From Ehretia macrophylla (Eukaryota; Streptophyta; Magnoliopsida; Boraginales; Ehretiaceae): 64,000 nucleotides of DNA. A program made the translations under genes and the position numbers. This document shows, one piece after another, positions 1-11,518 of the stretch (positions are counted from its first letter, which is position 1; the number at the start of each line of letters is the position of its first letter). The DNA is taken from assembly GCA_037974665.1 (NCBI GenBank), contig CM075764.1, positions 81,615,825-81,679,824 on the forward strand. Direction: 5' to 3'. The notes below the pieces were generated by a model. That model was not told where the DNA came from. It did not search any database and was given only the letters and a program-made list of their open reading frames with translations.

Positions 1-233
1 GTTAATACCTATCTTGAGTCGATTATAAATATCATTCCTTATAAGATTTCCTAGATAATTCAGACTTGAGCCTCCGAAGGGAAATAACTCTCATGAATTA
101 TTTATCAGGTGATCTATAGCTTAGAATTCCACCGAAGGGTAACCGGTCAACTAACATCCTTTTATGTGAATTCCGAATTTGAGATCATTCCGCTAAGTCT
201 AGAATAATCTCACCCTTCGAAGGAAGGTAAATG
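1..233 (-). mobile_element. Copia left LTR, segment 1
   Basis: This segment aligns base for base, with scattered substitutions, to 20628-20875, and the alignment continues from 2787 after the inserted Ty3 LTR. The two copies are direct repeats flanking a minus-strand copia internal remnant, so I read them as its LTRs; this would be the U5 end of the 3' LTR. The true LTR edge lies a few bases left of the window. The segment ends in AAATG (229-233), the left target duplication of the next element. Confidence 0.6.
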
Positions 234-2781
234 TGTGATACCTCGAACCTGGCATGTATTCAATAGCATTTAAAGTTCATTTAAATTGTATTTTATTGAC
301 CTTTCACCTTCTTTGACCAAACTAGTTGACTTTTCATCTACATTGACCAACTAGGACAAGGTGAAAATTTTTGAAATGTTTAATAAAGGGCAAACTTGGG
401 ATTAGAAATAAAAAAATGCAATGTTAAGTTAGTCAAATTTTGGGTCAACTTTGGAATTAAATCTGAACCAATTGGGGAAGAGTTAGGTAGCAAATTATAT
501 ATGGTTGGAAAGCTCTATGAGTCTAGTTTCTGAGGCTTCAAACCGTTCGTGAATTGGAGTTTTCTAGAAGAAGTTATGGCCGTTTTCGTAAGGTCGCGCA
601 TAGCTGTTTTGGTTTAGCGGGTTGACCGAATTTTGACCTTTGACTTCTTATCATTTTTTTTTCTAAATAAGCAGAATGCACACGAAAAAAACAGAGAAAA
701 AAAAAGCTTGAAACCATGAGGAAAAGAAGGAGAAAAAAAAAGAAAATCTCAACTTCAAATCTTCGATTCTTCGCGTGGGCTTGTACGGGGTGGTTTCCGA
801 GGCACTCTACGAGGTTTTCCTAGCGTCTAGGAGCGTCTAAGGTGAGGGTTTCATCGTTATTTGCGCATTTGAAATATTTGTATCTAAACTTTAATTTTTG
901 GATTTTATGCGTAGATCGTTAGTTTAATCATTTTAATGCTTAAAGAATGTTCCTTGTTGATTGTAGAATATGTATTTATAGCTTTTTAACATTTTCTACG
1001 GTTGAATATTGAAATTGAAATATAAATTGTGTAATGAATAGTAAATTGTGAATAGTAAACCCCCGTTTCGATGAAGTTGCTCCGTTACGCGTTCTGTTGA
1101 TGTAGAAAGGTGCTAGATATGCTAGAATGCCTAAATGTGTGGTTTAATTGGAATGTGTAATGAAAAAACGGAGAAAAATGGCTTACTGAAAGTCGGGGTC
1201 GTTTAGGTCGAGTTTGGCATTTTCTCGTTTTGCGTGTTGGCATTGTTTCGGGAGGCCATGGAAGCACTTTTGGTGCGATTATGGCATTGGTTGGGTGTTT
1301 GGTTGGTATAGTTGTAGTTCAAACGAGCAAAGGGGGAAATCAGGGCTTTGCGCGAATTCTAAGGTAAAGTAGGGTTTCGGGGTCCTTGGACGTGCCTTAT
1401 GGTGACCTAGGAGGATTGGCGAAGTCGGTTTCTAGAACTCGTGGCTCGTTTGGAAATGGTAGTGTTTTGATAGTTGGGGCCGATTTGTGATTTTGCTTGT
1501 TATCTTGATATTATGCCTATAGAATGCTTAGGGTTGCTTGATATACTTGTTTAATTGGTGTTATTGTTGCTTATTATTGCTTGTTATGCTTGAAAAGTTA
1601 GTTGAATGCTAGTATTGATTGTGATTGCTTGTTATCTCGTTTGTTGTTACTAGTTTGTATTGTTGTGCTATCGCTCGTTTATTGCCTTGTATTGAGTCTT
1701 GCATTGCATAGTGTCAGCACGTGAGTGATGGGCCTCTCTGGGTAGCCTCGGGTTGCCAGTGTTGGTTGCTCTAGCTCCGTAGCTATTCCCTCTTCTCGCT
1801 TGGGCTGCCTCCCAGTGAGATTTGGGTTGTAGATTGATGTATACTTCCGGGGTATTCCAAACTGGTGTTATAAGGTGGATGCGCGCTTATTGTCTTCGTT
1901 GTCAACATCAAGCTTGAGATTGATGTATCGCTCGTGAAATGGTACATTGCTTGTATGAGTGAACCATAGCCTTCAGAGTGTGGTATAGCTTTGAATGGTT
2001 GTGTTAATGCTTTCAATAATTTCTTATTGTATTGATTGTTTGTCTTGAATGCTTACTTATCAGATATATCGCTTAACTGTCTTATGTGCATTGCACGAAT
2101 TTCTTTCTCTCCAACTCGATATCTGTCTCGCCCTCACTGAGTATACGTGTTGTGTATACTCACTCCTCACCACCACATTTCAGGAAATGTCATGTTAGCT
2201 GGAAAGTTCGTGATTTCGTGAAAGTTCATGCCTGAAGAGTTGTCTTGCGTGCCTATGTGGCTTGAGTGTCGAAGTTGTAAAGATATATGCTTCCATATGT
2301 TGTATGTATTTATTGTTAAAAGAAATGTAATTTAAATTTAGCTAAGTAGTTGAGGTGAATTGATAAGTTAGTTTATGTAATCAGTTAGTATAGCTTAACT
2401 TCAATACATGTTGTAATGTCCAAAGGAAAAGAGCTAGAATGGCATGATAGTTTATTTTATGCAGTAGCTTAGTATGGTTTAATTTTCAAGTTTAAGTGTA
2501 CTTGTCAAAAATGAAAATAGATAGGTTAGCTTTTAAATTGGAAATGTATGTATACTTGCTGCGTTTAATTGTTGAGAACCGAGGCTCGGATGGTCTTGAG
2601 AAAGTTTTGTATGGTTGGACACGGTGGTGGTCCATTTATATGCTATTACAGGTTTTACATTTTGCCTAGAAACAGGGGAGACTCCGTCCGTTTTCCCTGA
2701 AAATTTTGCCCGGGTTTGGTTTGGGTTGTGTTTAGATCGATTGATAGAACTCCCGGTCTCGAGAGGGATCGGGGTGTTACA
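234..2781 (+). mobile_element. Ty3/gypsy solo LTR, 2548 bp
   Basis: Begins TGTGATACC and ends GGGGTGTTACA. It is flanked by AAATG at 229-233 and 2782-2786. The paralog around 20860-20880 has the uninterrupted sequence with a single AAATG, so the insertion is directly supported. No internal region, primer site or second LTR is present, so this is a solo LTR left by LTR-LTR recombination. The sense strand is plus, judged from the shared LTR cassette: a donor-like CTAAG|GTGAGG at 841/842, a GC-rich block near 1700-1870, a hairpin at 2139-2161 and an AG at 2183. Confidence 0.9.
2139..2161 (+). promoter_or_regulatory. LTR hairpin B (8-bp stem)
   Basis: GAGTATAC at 2139-2146 pairs perfectly with GTATACTC at 2154-2161. 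It is preceded by TCACT and followed 22 bases later by TTTCAG. The same position in other LTRs holds a different but still paired stem. Function unknown. Confidence 0.6.
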
Positions 2782-2786
2782 AAATG

Positions 2787-4304
2787 ACAGTACCCTTTAA
2801 CATGATCCAGATATAGAAAGCCATGGGGTTTCCTAATTCTCTCTCCCACTTGATTATTTGGATTAAGGGTTTCTACTTATGTGATTTTTTTCGATACTTA
2901 ATTATGGTTTTCCGAAATCTAAATTAAAGCTTTTAATCATTTGGTCCAAAACAAAGTATAACTTTAAATCACATAAACCTAATTGGGGTGGTCATCTTCA
3001 CGCTAGGTAAGGCCTACTATAAGTTCTCTAGTCAAGTCTAGGTTTCTAAGAAACAATAGTCATCTTAATATTTTCCTTAACTAATTTCAATCTCTAATAT
3101 AATTAATCTTTAGACTTTAACGTAACTAGTCTAATATCTAGATTAATTATATGACTTGACTATCAAGAACTTAATCTTTTTATACTTATAGGATTGCATA
3201 TAATTTAATCTTACAAGGTATTAACAATGCTAGACAATTTTGCATAACAAAACAAAATTAAAATAATTATGTAAATCCACATAATTTAGCAAAAATATAT
3301 CTCTAGCATTTAATAAACAATTAAACAACTCCCATAATAAATTTTATACTTTGCTAAAACAAAATATCCTAAAATTACTATTATTCATATTTAATCTATG
3401 CGAATAAATAACACAACAAATAAAATACAATAAATAAAAAAATATATGGGGTAGGGGTGTCCCACGTGCGTGGAGTGCACACCCCATCTTTTTATTGATT
3501 TTTTTTTTGTTTTGTTGTCACAATCCTAGGTTAAATTGGATTAACTATGGAAAGTTGTCCAATCCAAATCCATAACCTATATTCGCATTAATATGAATTT
3601 TATTTCATGGAAGAATTTCATCGCGAAACTTTCAGGAAAACCTAGTTTAAGAAATTCCTATATTCTTGGGAGTTTAAAGTGATTTCCATAACTATTAGTT
3701 GTATCCTTTGTAAATTACTATCAAACATGTAATTTAATCAAAGGGCAATCCTAATCAAAACCACACAAGAATTAATTACCAATAATTAATTCTATTAATC
3801 ATGGAAACTAATTAGAACATATAATTCAATGTATTAAAAGCATATAAATAAATCTGAATTTTTAGTGTTCTAAAATCATATCTTAGTTTCTATGGAATTT
3901 AATTATCCCAAGAATAATTAAAACACAGGAATTTTTAACGCAAACTTTCAGGAGTGAATTCTACATGGTTTCAAATTCTATTAATTCTAACCTTCTAAAT
4001 TACTACCAACTAAGTAATTTAGTCAAGACTTAATTCTATTTCAAAACCATGAATAATTTAATTATCTAAAATTAATTTAGTAAACGTACAAACTAATAAG
4101 AACACATAATTTCATACATCAAAAGCATTAAACAAATCTAAATTATTTTAGTGTTCTTGGAATATTCTTAGTTTTTAGTACTTAAGAATAAAACTATTCC
4201 AACTATTTCATGTTTTAATTCGTAGTGTCTCTGATACTACTGAAGGAAAATGTTAATAGTTGAATGATACATATTCAAAGAATTTCTATGAAAAAGGCAG
4301 AAAC
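2787..4304 (-). mobile_element. Copia left LTR, segment 2
   Basis: Matches 20876-21924 and 26881-27153 of the right-hand copy with frequent substitutions and small indels. AT-rich and non-coding, without a believable reading frame. The last five bases, GAAAC (4300-4304), nearly match AAAAC (6791-6795) beyond the next insertion. Confidence 0.6.
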
Positions 4305-4913
4305 TGTAACGCCCCAATCCCTCACGAGACCGGAGGCTCTAATAACCATGCTATTCCCAACCCAATACCAAACCCGGTCACAAAATTTTAGGGAAAAACG
4401 GACAGAGTTTCCCCTGTACTATGGACATTCTGAAAACCTGTAAATTCTCAAATAAGGTAACTACAAGATAAACAAACTTTTCATGGCTAAATATTTAAAG
4501 ATTCAAGGCCATCCGAGCCTTGAAGCAAACAACAGTTCCAAAACCACACAAGCATGCAAGTAACTTGTTTATAATATAGTCTAATAACCATGCCATTCTA
4601 GGATAACATTAAAACATACTAAGAGATAAAACATTCTACACTAAGCCATTCACTCCCAAGCATGCAAAGCAACTAGAATTAGAAATATAAGTTATTACAA
4701 GCCATAGAATTACCACTGCTACTACATTATCAGACTTCCAGCTTACATATTACTCAAATACATACATGAGCTTTAAGGCCCCAAAATAGATTATACATAG
4801 GACAACAAATTCTTCACATAGCAACCAGAAAGCACATCCACCTCAGACAAATATCACACAACAGCTAAGGCAACTCCACCAACTATGCCACCTGAAACAT
4901 GTTAGCGAGGTAT

Positions 4914-4930
4914 GAGCAACCACTGTTGCC
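4914..4930 (-). promoter_or_regulatory. LTR hairpin B (GCAAC stem)
   Basis: GCAAC (4916-4920), loop CACT, GTTGC (4925-4929), bordered by GAG and AGTGAGG as in the other LTRs. The TTTCAG lies about 20 bases downstream in sense. The stem sequence differs from related LTRs but pairing is kept. Confidence 0.5.
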
Positions 4931-5374
4931 AGTGAGGGATATAGGGCGTGCAATGCAACAGATAATACAGTTATACAACAATATCACTTAGACAATTTAA
5001 GAAGAAATGATAACATAAGTAACCACACATTTAAAAGGATACATTTCACACAATCCCCTATACACCAATCTTCACTGGTCTTCATTCACGATCCACGAAC
5101 CACGAGCACGATCACGATAAGCCGGCATAATCCCCAAACACTCCAGTAGGTGTACTCCGGATGTATCCCGAATCCTACGACCCAACATCCCCTGGCAATC
5201 TCCGGACCAGGCGAATGAGGGAATAGGGCACGGAGTTTGAATATCTACCGGCAAGCCCTCTGCCGCCCAGCCGATATTCAACACATCCGCCCCTGACACT
5301 ATGGTTGCGCAACCACGATGCAATGCACTTAACGATGGCAAGTAAATAGCAATAATATAAGTATTAACACATAT

Positions 5375-5400
5375 GAGGATCAACAAAGTAGGTTGACCTC
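5375..5400 (-). promoter_or_regulatory. LTR hairpin A (loop CTACTTT)
   Basis: In sense: GAGGTCAAC, loop CTACTTT, GTTGATCCTC. TCAAC pairs with GTTGA and GAGG with CCTC around a one-base bulge. One of 14 instances in the window with the same loop and different paired stems. Confidence 0.6.
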
Positions 5401-7140
5401 GATGCAATTAGAATAGAACAATTATATAAGCAAATATGCAGTTTTACAGAGAGACATTAGCAAGATAAGTTTAGAATCATACCAAAAGCTCCAAATCAAC
5501 TTAAAATCACTTATAAACACTCAAGAAGTCATGTCATGGGTTTAGAAGTGTGAGACAACCTAAATTGCACCTAAACCCCTTTGTTTTTCGAACTATTCAT
5601 CTTCCAAACCAAGGTTAATGATTCCATTTTCAAAGGAAACTCTCACAACCTTCTAACTAACCCTCAAGGTACCCTCTCAACCCTCTAACTCATTCAAATG
5701 GCTGCGATTACCCCAAAAGCCCCAAATTCCCTCTTATGGCTTTAAACTACACATACAATGTCCGGGCTTCAAACAAAGGATATCAAGGCTTCTATAGCAC
5801 CTAGGTAGCCTAAGGATACTAGAATTGAAGCCCGAATTCACCCGGATTCGCATTAACCCCGAAAGCCCCAAATTAAAGTAGACTATTTTACATTTTTAGC
5901 GATTTAAGGACAATGCAAGTGCACAGGGCTATTAGGTTACCTTCACTAGCACCTAAGGCATCTATTAGAAGCATTGAATCAAGCTAATTCGAGCAATTAC
6001 GCGAAACCCTAGAAAAACGTCACTATTCACCCAAAATTTCAAATTAACGATTCTAACCGTTTAAAAAGCGAAACAACGGCTCAAATGTGTTCTCTAGCAT
6101 TCATATAGATGGTATATTAGCATAGATAACTCATACAATAGCATTTGATCACATTTTCAACAAATCAAGAAAATGACAACTATTTAGAAATGCGAAAATA
6201 AGCCGTGAAAACCCTTACCAATGCGCGTAAGAGCTCTCGGGAAACTTGCAAACACCCTAAACTATGTGCTCCTAGCTTGGCTTGGCTTGAATTGAAGATT
6301 TGATGGCAAAAATCTCCTCCTTCCTCTCCTTTCTTGCTGTCGGGTTTCCTGCCCATTTTTCAGCTTTTTCTTCTTCTTTTTTTTGTTTGTTATGAGTTAT
6401 AGTGTGTTATGTTGGGTATAAAAGGGGTGGGGTCAAGTTGATAGTGTTTAATGTGTACTAAAATGAGTCTAGTTGGCATTAAAACGAGTCTAATGGTGTA
6501 ATAATTAAGTTAGCTAACTAAAACATAAAGTTTCATACGTAATACTATTCACTAGTTTCAACAAATCATTTTCTAAACGGAGGCTCCTATCACTCCTAGC
6601 TCGAAAGCACATTTTTCTCACTCCTTTAACAATTAATGTGATTTAATAAAAATGATAATTCATGGTAATTAAGTAGTTGAAAAACGGAATGAATAGTGAT
6701 TAAAGAAGACAACAAGCAAAGCACAAAATAAATGCACAAATAGTGGATGCAATAGTAAGCTAGAAGTACGGTTAAATCTCGGGCGTCACAAAAACTATCA
6801 TGCAGGATCTTATTGCGAATAAACATGAAACAACTAATAGCATATAGTTTAATTCTAAATCAAAATAAAGTTTTTGACATACTTTTTCACGAATAATGAA
6901 AAATGAAAACTTCACCTCTTGCAAAGAAGATCTACACGCTTAAAGCAAGACTTTTGCTCCTCAACTCTAATCTTCCCCTCTATGACCAATATCTAGCTAA
7001 AGCGTATTCTAGTTGTGGGACTAGAATAAAATATAAAGGAAACTATTTCGAGTTTCTTCAAAGGTGAAGCTTACTCAAGTAGAGAGAGAATAGAGGAATT
7101 TCAGAAGACATGGTACAATTGTAGAGTTTGGGGTAGAGGC

Positions 7141-7150
7141 CTTTATATAG
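7141..7150 (-). promoter_or_regulatory. Candidate TATA box of the copia LTR
   Basis: CTATATAAAG on the minus strand, in the orientation of the copia internal region. Transcription would start about 25-30 bases lower in coordinate. Sequence evidence only. Confidence 0.4.
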
Positions 7151-7618
7151 GAGAAGAGACTAAGAATTTTTTTTTCAGAAAATCAATGTGGTATAGAACT
7201 TGGACTATCCCCTTTTTCCATAATAGAATATGAATCCTTTTCCACAATTATTTTCTTATTTTTCTTCTCTTTTTTCTCCTTGGTCGACCCTTTCATGCTA
7301 GGATTGTCCCGGACCTATGCGTCCTTCCTTGGTTCGCGTGCTAGGGTCCTGGCTTAATCAGTGTTATCAATTAATTTTATTCAATTCCAGCTGACAATTA
7401 AAAGTAGAAATGCCCTTTCTATAAAATAGAAAGTCTATTTTTAATATCTAGTTGCCAATGAATTAAATATTCTCTTGATTAATTCCCAAATCCAAACTTA
7501 AACTACAATTTAAGAATAAATCATTTTTCCAATTATGGAAAAATTATCTTAAATATTTTTGTAGCCCTTTAGACTTTAGTTAATCATATAATCTAATATC
7601 CGCTAATAACCAAAAATA

Positions 7619-7623
7619 GAAAC
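7619..7623. repeat. Target-site duplication GAAAC, left
   Basis: Exact match to 17568-17572 on the other side of the complete chromovirus; five bases, as usual for Ty3 integrases. Confidence 0.95.
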
Positions 7624-8120
7624 TGTCACACCCCAACTCGATCCCACCTACAATCAGTCAGGACGCAACGGAATTTCGGCAGTATAACGACGGTAATTAA
7701 GACACCGAGGCTCTAAACCAACCTCTCAGAACGTCATTCAATCAACTCCTCAACCAAACAACAATCAATTCCTCAATACCATTAACAACATACAACATAA
7801 CCATATAATACAACAATCATTCTTAGACGATCCATTCATAGTTATACGACTCCGTTCCAACATAATACCTTAACTTAACATACATATCAAAATAGATTAT
7901 AAATCAACTTAGCAACCTAGATCATAAAAAAAGAAAGACTACTAAGTTAGCATCATTTAGTTTCTTATCTTTACTACAACTTATACATCATAAATAACAA
8001 GGAAAATAAAATTCAACTAGTTTAAATTCAACTCATCCACATACGGCACATTATTCTCTTCTGGAGGCACGTACCCGTAATCTTGCGAAATGACACCTGT
8101 ATGCATGCAATAATAGAGAG

Positions 8121-8142
8121 TGAGCTTATATAAACCAGCTCA
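8121..8142 (-). promoter_or_regulatory. LTR hairpin B (TGAGCT/AGCTCA)
   Basis: TGAGCT (8121-8126) pairs with AGCTCA (8137-8142). The loop contains TATATAAA, so part of this site could also act as a TATA box; other families keep the stem without that motif. Confidence 0.5.
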
Positions 8143-8655
8143 GTGAGAATCCGATAGATCTCTAACAGTATTCACTTTACTCCTTGGATATGATCCTTTG
8201 AGCAAGTAAACACACAAATAAACATCAATACAATATAAACACATAATTATAATGACCAATCAATAAAGGATACTCAATTTGGTATAGCTCCAAACGCCAT
8301 CACGATCTCAACCATTCTTCTTATAACTCACCATTACTCACACACCCGAGGTACCTCACTAGCCTCTCCCTCCGTGCCACCTCCGTCATGCGAGCTAGAG
8401 GTAGTCTTTGGTAGTAATGCCGTTATCAACCCAACAGCCCAACGCTGCCCGAGAGGTGGCACACACATACCAAGACTCAACAATAATAATAAACATCATT
8501 CACAGGAGGACAGTTTAGCAGAACTGCTTATCTCCCGGTTCATCAATCATCAATCAATAATCATCCATTTCCATCAATGTAACTTCAATAATCATCAATA
8601 TAACATCAATATAACATCAATATAACATCAAGTAATCAATTAAACAACAAATAAC

Positions 8656-8688
8656 TAAGTTTGATGACAAAGTAGGCCATCCAACTTA
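8656..8688 (-). promoter_or_regulatory. LTR hairpin A (12-bp stem)
   Basis: In sense: TAAGTTGGATGG, loop around CCTACTTTG, then TCATCAAACTTA. The 5' LTR copy (16158-16190) has CATCTAACTTA and pairs slightly better. Confidence 0.65.
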
Positions 8689-10060
8689 ACATGCATAAGA
8701 CACGTAATCTAACCCTAATCTAACCATCAACAACTCACAATTCAATCACTCAAACACCACCCACTCATCTAAAGGCTCTAATCAACAATTTAAAGAAAGA
8801 CAACCTAAACTTCAAATAATTATATCTTACATTCTACTAATCCAAACAACTCCAAATCAGTTTCAAACACTCACCCATTCAATCAACTACATTAGCCCTC
8901 TCGGAAACCAACCAAGACACATCAAAATCAAGCCCAACAGCCCAAAAACCTCAATGCACCTAGGCTGAAATTTCTGAATTTTCACCCAAACATCGCAATC
9001 GAAAATTCGGCATTATGACGGCGTTACCACATAATTAACAAACTTTTAGAAATCGACGGCAATCGATTCCAACCACAACAACTCAAGATAATCCTTAAAT
9101 ATCCATTCTATCAATTTTAAATACCCGAAAATAAATAATTTCGCTAAAATGGCTCAAATCTCGTAGTAATACACATAAACGATCCTTAGCACGCACTGAT
9201 CAATAATATAACTTCAAATTAACATTCTAATGGTTCAAAATGCAGTTATGAGCAAAAACATAAAAGATGAGTTTTGAGATCTAGATTTTTTCTCTCACCT
9301 TTGATGCGATACAAGCCTAGATATGCGTGCAATGTGTGCCCAACAAGCAGAATCCAACTCGGCACGAAGTTCTACGGACAAAAACTAAGTTTTTCTATGA
9401 AAATTTGCTTTGAAAACCTTGAAAATCCTTTCTCTTTTTCTCCCTTGAAACTCTCGGCCCTTTGTGTGTGTTGAGTAGTGTGTTTTTGTGCTAATGTAAT
9501 GTGTGTTGATGCTTATAAGTAGAAGTCAAACAATTAAAATGCAAAGTCAAAGTTAATTTTTAGTCTTTTAATTCTATTTTTAGTCTTTTAATTCATTTCT
9601 TGAGTATTTCTTGCTCAACTATTAAATTAACACTTAAATTAATTCTAGACATTATATTTTAGGCGACAAAGAAGGTTACATTAAAATAGTTTTACCCGAA
9701 TCGGCTTAAAACTCGTTTTCTTGCAAAAGAAAGTATAAAAATCTTTAAAATTCCAAAACCGATTCCAAATCTGTTTTAATCAAACACGGGTCTATTAATA
9801 CTCGAGGACTAGGTTTTAAAACGTTTAAAACACCCCTGTAAAAATTTTAGCGGACAGGTGTTCAAAAATACTATTCATCAAAACCGACGATAAAATTTAT
9901 GATTCTGTTTTTGATAAAAATTTCATGAATGCACACTTAGCAGGTATTAGGAGTATTAATCACATAATTATCACATTCTAAGTCATATAGCACATAAACA
10001 GGCTAATTCATGCAAAACGAGATAAAGCACGTAAATCGAGATAAAGCAAAATATAGGGTC

Positions 10061-10260
10061 TCACATTCTCCCTCCCCTTAAAGAAATTTCGTCCCCGAAA
10101 TTCTTACTTGCTGAAAGGCAAAGATTTGGATACTGCTGCTGCATCTGATCTCGTCTCTCCCAAGTAGCTTCCTCTATACCCTGATGCTTTCACAACACCT
10201 TGACCATCGGAATCTTCTTCGACCTCAACTCTCGTTCCATCTAATCAAGAATACGAATCG
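10061..10260 (-). pseudogene. Chromodomain-like C-terminus of the integrase
   Basis: In sense this tail contains VKVL, a stop in place of the usual Trp, then KHQGIEEATWERRDQM and QYPNL. This is the pattern of the group II chromodomain of plant chromoviruses, which is thought to steer integration to marked chromatin. The frame ends in NFGDEISLRGGRM and then TGA; the last codons lie in the polypurine tract and the stop falls inside the 3' LTR. TAG at 10241-10243 separates the tail from the integrase body and TGA at 10190-10192 interrupts it, so it is not expressed as one protein. Confidence 0.8.
10066..10079 (-). other. Polypurine tract of the complete element
   Basis: AAGGGGAGGGAGAA on the minus strand, directly against the 3' LTR start. 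This is the expected primer position for plus-strand DNA synthesis. Confidence 0.9.
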
Positions 10261-11400
10261 GCCGCTCATCATAAGTCAGATTCTCACGAAGCTGTAACGG
10301 CTCTGGCTCAAAAATATGAGAAGGATCCGAATTATATTTCCACAAATTAGACACGTGAAATACATCGTGGACATTAGAGAAATTCTCCGGTAAAGCCAAC
10401 CGATATGCTAACTTACCAACTCTGCCAGTAATTTCAAACAGCCCTACAAACCTCGAACTCAGCTTACCACCTTTACCATAACGAGCAAACCCCTTACGAG
10501 GAAACAATCTCAAGAAAACCCGATCTCCGACTGCAAACTCCAAGTCCCGACGACACTTATCAGCATAACTCTTGAATCTACCCTGCGCCGTAAGCATTCT
10601 CTGTCTGATCAACTGGACATTCTCGATCTTCGCTAGAAGCCCTGACATAATAGTCGGATCAATAGTCTTCATCTCCCCTACTTCATCCCAATATAAAGGT
10701 GAACGGCACTTACGACCGTAAAGAGCTGCAAAAGGTGCCATCCCAATAGTAGCTTGATAACTATTGGTATAGGCAAACTCGGCAAGTGGTAGATGTTTCT
10801 CCCAGTTCTTGCCGAAGTCCACAACACAAGCCTTAAGCATATCTTCCAGAATCTGAATAATCATCTCAGACTGACCGTCGGTCTGTGGATGATACGCTGT
10901 ACTGAAGTTAAGCTAAGTACCCAAAGTCTCCTGAAGTTTCTCCCACAAGTGAGAAGTAAATCGAGGATCTTGATCTGAGACAATACTAGATAGAATCCCG
11001 TGAAGTCTAACAATCTGATCCAAATAAAGATCCGTCAACTTTGCAACTTCATCTCCCATCCTCATAGAAATAAAGTGAGCTATCTTCGTCAAACGATCCA
11101 CGACAACCCAAACTGCATCGTTACCTCTAGGAGTTCTAGGCAAACCAGTGACGAAGTCCATCGTAATATGCTCCCATTTCCACTGTGGTATAGCCAACGG
11201 CTGAAGCAAACCTGCAAGTCGTTGATGCTCGGCTTTCACTCGCTGACAAGTCAAACATCTAGACACGAACTGAGCAACTTCTCTCTTCATATTATTCTAC
11301 TAGTAATATTGCTTCAAGTCCCGATACATCTTGTTTCCACCAGGATGAATGGTATACTTAGAATTATGAGCCTCCTCCAAAATACCTCGCCTCAAACCCG
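10244..11400 (-). pseudogene. Ty3 integrase (broken)
   Basis: Integrase inserts the cDNA copy into chromosomes. The zinc-binding part shows a His-containing NSKYTIHPGG stretch near 11355 and CLTC at 11255-11244. The catalytic triad is visible: Asp in ITMDFVTGLP (11156-11158), Asp in IVSDQDPRF (10973-10975), and Glu in HPQTDGQSE (10865-10867); the last two are separated by 35 residues, as in active enzymes. A GPY/F-like module (FVGLFEI) follows. Breaks are stops only, in one frame: tandem TAG TAG at 11297-11302, where most relatives have two Trp, and TAG at 10913-10915. The catalytic residues survive but the protein is truncated. Confidence 0.9.
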
Positions 11401-11518
11401 GTTCATCGGGAACACAAACCATGTTCCGAAACTGAAGAATACCATCCTCGTGCACTTAGAAGTCAGACTGATCATCCGTGATCTGATCCTTGATCTTTTG
11501 AAGTTTAACATCAAGTTG

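Larger units (their letters stand above)
4305..6790 (-). mobile_element. Ty3/gypsy solo LTR, 2486 bp
   Basis: On the plus strand it runs from TGTAACGCCCC to GGGCGTCACA. Flanks are GAAAC (4300-4304) and AAAAC (6791-6795), a target duplication with one mismatch. The start resembles the LTR starts at 27474 and 32465, so it belongs to a related family. Sense is minus: donor-like TTG|GTAAGGG near 6218, hairpin A at 5375-5400, palindrome GGTTGCGCAACC at 5303-5314, hairpin B at 4914-4930 and acceptor-like TTTCAG ending at 4892. No internal sequence is attached. Confidence 0.85.
6791..7623 (-). mobile_element. Copia left LTR, segment 3 (promoter part)
   Basis: Non-coding sequence between two insertions, continuing the copia LTR toward its U3. 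On the minus strand it holds a TATATAAAG box at 7141-7149, which fits an LTR promoter. The stretch near 7390-7500 resembles 17573-17660, suggesting a short internal repeat. It ends in GAAAC (7619-7623), the left target duplication of the complete element. The matching part of the right LTR is missing, so LTR membership is inferred from position. Confidence 0.45.
7624..10065 (-). mobile_element. 3' LTR of the complete chromovirus
   Basis: 2442 bp, from TGTCACACCCC to GGGTCTCACA on the plus strand. In sense it holds a possible TATAAG near 9513-9518, a donor-like AAAG|GTGAGAG at 9299/9298, hairpin A (8656-8688), a GC-rich block (about 8350-8480), hairpin B (8121-8142) and CATACAG ending at 8097. 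Compared with the 5' LTR it lacks a stretch of about 50 bases near 8020-8035. It belongs to the same family as the solo LTR at 42610-45042. Confidence 0.95.

Noticed and set aside
5072-5407. 111-codon minus-strand frame in a solo LTR
   Set aside because: It spans the GC-rich LTR block with the hairpin and palindrome; the related LTRs do not keep the frame open, so it is non-coding structure.
8121-8142. TATATAAA in the loop of hairpin B read as the LTR promoter
   Set aside because: Possible in this family, but other families keep the hairpin without any TATA motif, and a separate TATA candidate lies upstream of the splice-donor-like site. Kept as a hairpin with this caveat.
9274-9474. A 66-codon frame conserved in both LTRs of the complete element (also 16776-16976)
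   Set aside because: It is antisense to the element, and its conservation is explained by the LTRs being recent duplicates. No domain is recognisable.
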